A stretch of 15,282 bases of DNA from JBGPLH01 sp041486365 [NCBI: Thermodesulfobacteriota bacterium] (lineage in GTDB: Bacteria > JAUYMQ01), in the NCBI GenBank assembly GCA_041486365.1, contig JBGPLH010000043.1, forward strand, positions 1 to 15,282. Direction: 5' to 3'. Made by a program: the position numbers and the translations under genes. Shown here piece by piece: positions 15,101-15,282 of the stretch. How positions within the stretch are numbered: the first letter of the stretch is position 1; each line of letters opens with the position of its first letter. Under the pieces are notes generated by a model, which was not told where the DNA came from, searched no databases, and saw nothing but the letters and a program-made list of their open reading frames with translations.

Positions 15101-15282
15101 CGAGTAGACGCGGTTCTCGAAAACGTCGACCGCGACGGGAACGCCGGCCAGGGGCCTGCCCGTGACGTCCACCACGGCGACCTGCGCCCGGACGCGCTCC
15201 CGGGAGGCGACCCAGCCGTCGGGCTTGATCCCGACGAGCCGCCGCGAGGGCCAGAGCGTGATCGTCGAGGACACCGTCTGCG
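12170..15282 (-). CDS. yfhM: bacterial alpha-2-macroglobulin, C-terminal ~1,036 residues (runs off the window edge)
   Basis: The frame is open to the end of the window, so the gene is partial. Bacterial homologues are about 1,600-1,900 aa, so roughly the N-terminal third or more is missing. Visible parts are macroglobulin beta domains (~1-530, including VDVTGRPLAGVPV and YEPGDIARLQVRMPF), a glycine-rich flexible stretch (PHGGGGG), the alpha-2-macroglobulin core (LWKARVPLDAKGEASVEIPL) and the thioester domain. The thioester motif CLEQ is encoded at 13552-13541 within PYTCLEQEVSRA. Its Cys-Gln bond is expected to trap attacking proteases covalently. The C-terminal beta domain follows (VEYVIRLNQDGVFQLPP). 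The protein acts as a periplasmic, probably lipid-anchored, protease trap; the signal peptide or lipobox lies outside the window. It precedes pbpC with a 4-base overlap. The thioester seems complete, so this is a class with trapping ability. Confidence 0.95.
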   Translation of the reverse strand, partial: QTVSSTITLWPSRRLVGIKPDGWVASRERVRAQVAVVDVTGRPLAGVPVAVDVFENRVYSIRKRLVGGFYGYDHVEETKPRGRLCAGVTGPKGIFFCEGKPAAEGNLALQATARDEQGRAAFGTGEVWVAGSADWWFRSQDNDRIDLLPEKKKYEPGDIARLQVRMPFRKATALVTTEREGVIDASVVTLSGKEPVIEVPVRANDAPNVYVSALVVRGRVGGVQPTAMVDLGRPAWKLGIAELRVGWGAHALKVEVSSPRGVYQVRERAAVRIHVRGIGGAPPPAGTEVALAAVDEGLLELSPNPSWDLLDAMMGRRAYDVRTSTAQMQVVGKRHYGRKALPHGGGGGRQSTRELFDTLLLWKARVPLDAKGEASVEIPLNDSLTSFRIVAIASGGVDRFGTGALSIRTTQDLMLLSGVPPFVREGDRFHAEFTLRNTTARPLAVDITAKAAGLGTPLAPQRLAIAAGESAIAAWDVTAPAGIERVVYDVEAKGSGIPSGAAGPSDRLKVTQRIGAAIPVRTLQATIVQLERTASESVQRPAGALPDRGGVQVAFQASLAGGMAGVEDHMRAYPYTCLEQEVSRAVALGDRKRWDTLMATLPTYLDADGLLKYFPSMTSGSEVLTTYVMQIAQEAGWPIPGAALARMQAGLTGFVNGTIARTPSLPVADLSIRKVAALEALARYGKADPKLLESVVIEPNLWPTSAVIDWWSLLRRLPSVPGRDARMREAEQIVRSRLDLEGTVMKFSSEERDDLWWLMVSSDVNALRLMLLLVEGNLWKPDLPRILRGALGRQRDGAWDLTVANAWGVLAVKKFAAAYEKTPVTGESEATLAAAEKRVEWSRRPQGETLDLPWPEGRANVLLTHAGSGRPWVTIASRAAVPVRAPVSSGYRVSRSLVPVERRSASSWSRGDIARVRLDIDAQSDTTWVVVSDPVPGGASHLGTGLARESRIAQTETGPNTTGEPEEPTAWPAFEERSFESFRAYFEFLPKGHHRVEYVIRLNQDGVFQLPPTRVEALYSPEMFGEAPNAPWEIRP

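Noticed and set aside
1-15282. CRISPR array, tRNA or rRNA genes
   Set aside because: No regularly spaced repeats and no cloverleaf-like or rRNA-like segments were recognised on either strand.

Overview
This is a GC-rich window from a Gram-negative bacterium. The evidence is an alpha-2-macroglobulin/penicillin-binding protein 1C pair, secreted proteins with Sec-type leaders, and a PEP-CTERM sorting tail, which implies an exosortase system and an outer envelope. The phylum cannot be fixed from sequence alone. A deltaproteobacterium-like or another environmental high-GC lineage fits best.

Layout. Positions 79-4192 (+ strand) hold three well-formed genes: a 900-aa GNAT acetyltransferase / ADP-forming acyl-CoA synthetase fusion (Pat-like), a tandem universal stress protein, and a small membrane-anchored c-type haem protein. 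Positions 10005-15282 (- strand) hold pbpC, translationally coupled (GTGA overlap) to the upstream end of an alpha-2-macroglobulin gene that runs off the window. These two flanks look like ordinary, stable chromosome.

Between them, 4198-9845 is a different kind of region. Every gene is on the - strand, genes are short, several are broken, composition is more mixed, and functions are unrelated. In transcription order it holds a DUF4258/DUF2283 toxin-antitoxin-like pair, a YhcG-type (DUF1016) PD-(D/E)XK nuclease, a frameshifted small membrane protein, a secreted cupin, a GFA/CENP-V zinc protein, a remnant of a possible PhlG-like hydrolase, a sulfotransferase, and the C-terminal half of a PEP-CTERM protein.

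The main discovery is a textbook integron attC recombination site at 7096-7158, directly after the membrane-protein gene. Its arms form an imperfect hairpin with just two unpaired extrahelical bases, a G and a T, both on the + strand, which is the bottom strand for a cassette read from the - strand. The gene's stop codon lies inside the R'' box. The R'' box (CCACATAAC) is the exact complement of GTTATGTGG found 27 bp upstream of the gene's start. That is what is expected if 7102-7741 is one integron gene cassette that was once circular. The cassette gene carries a run of nine G that shifts its frame; eight G would restore a continuous polytopic membrane protein. No integrase gene is visible. 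Weaker candidate cassette junctions precede the GFA gene and the PhlG-like remnant.
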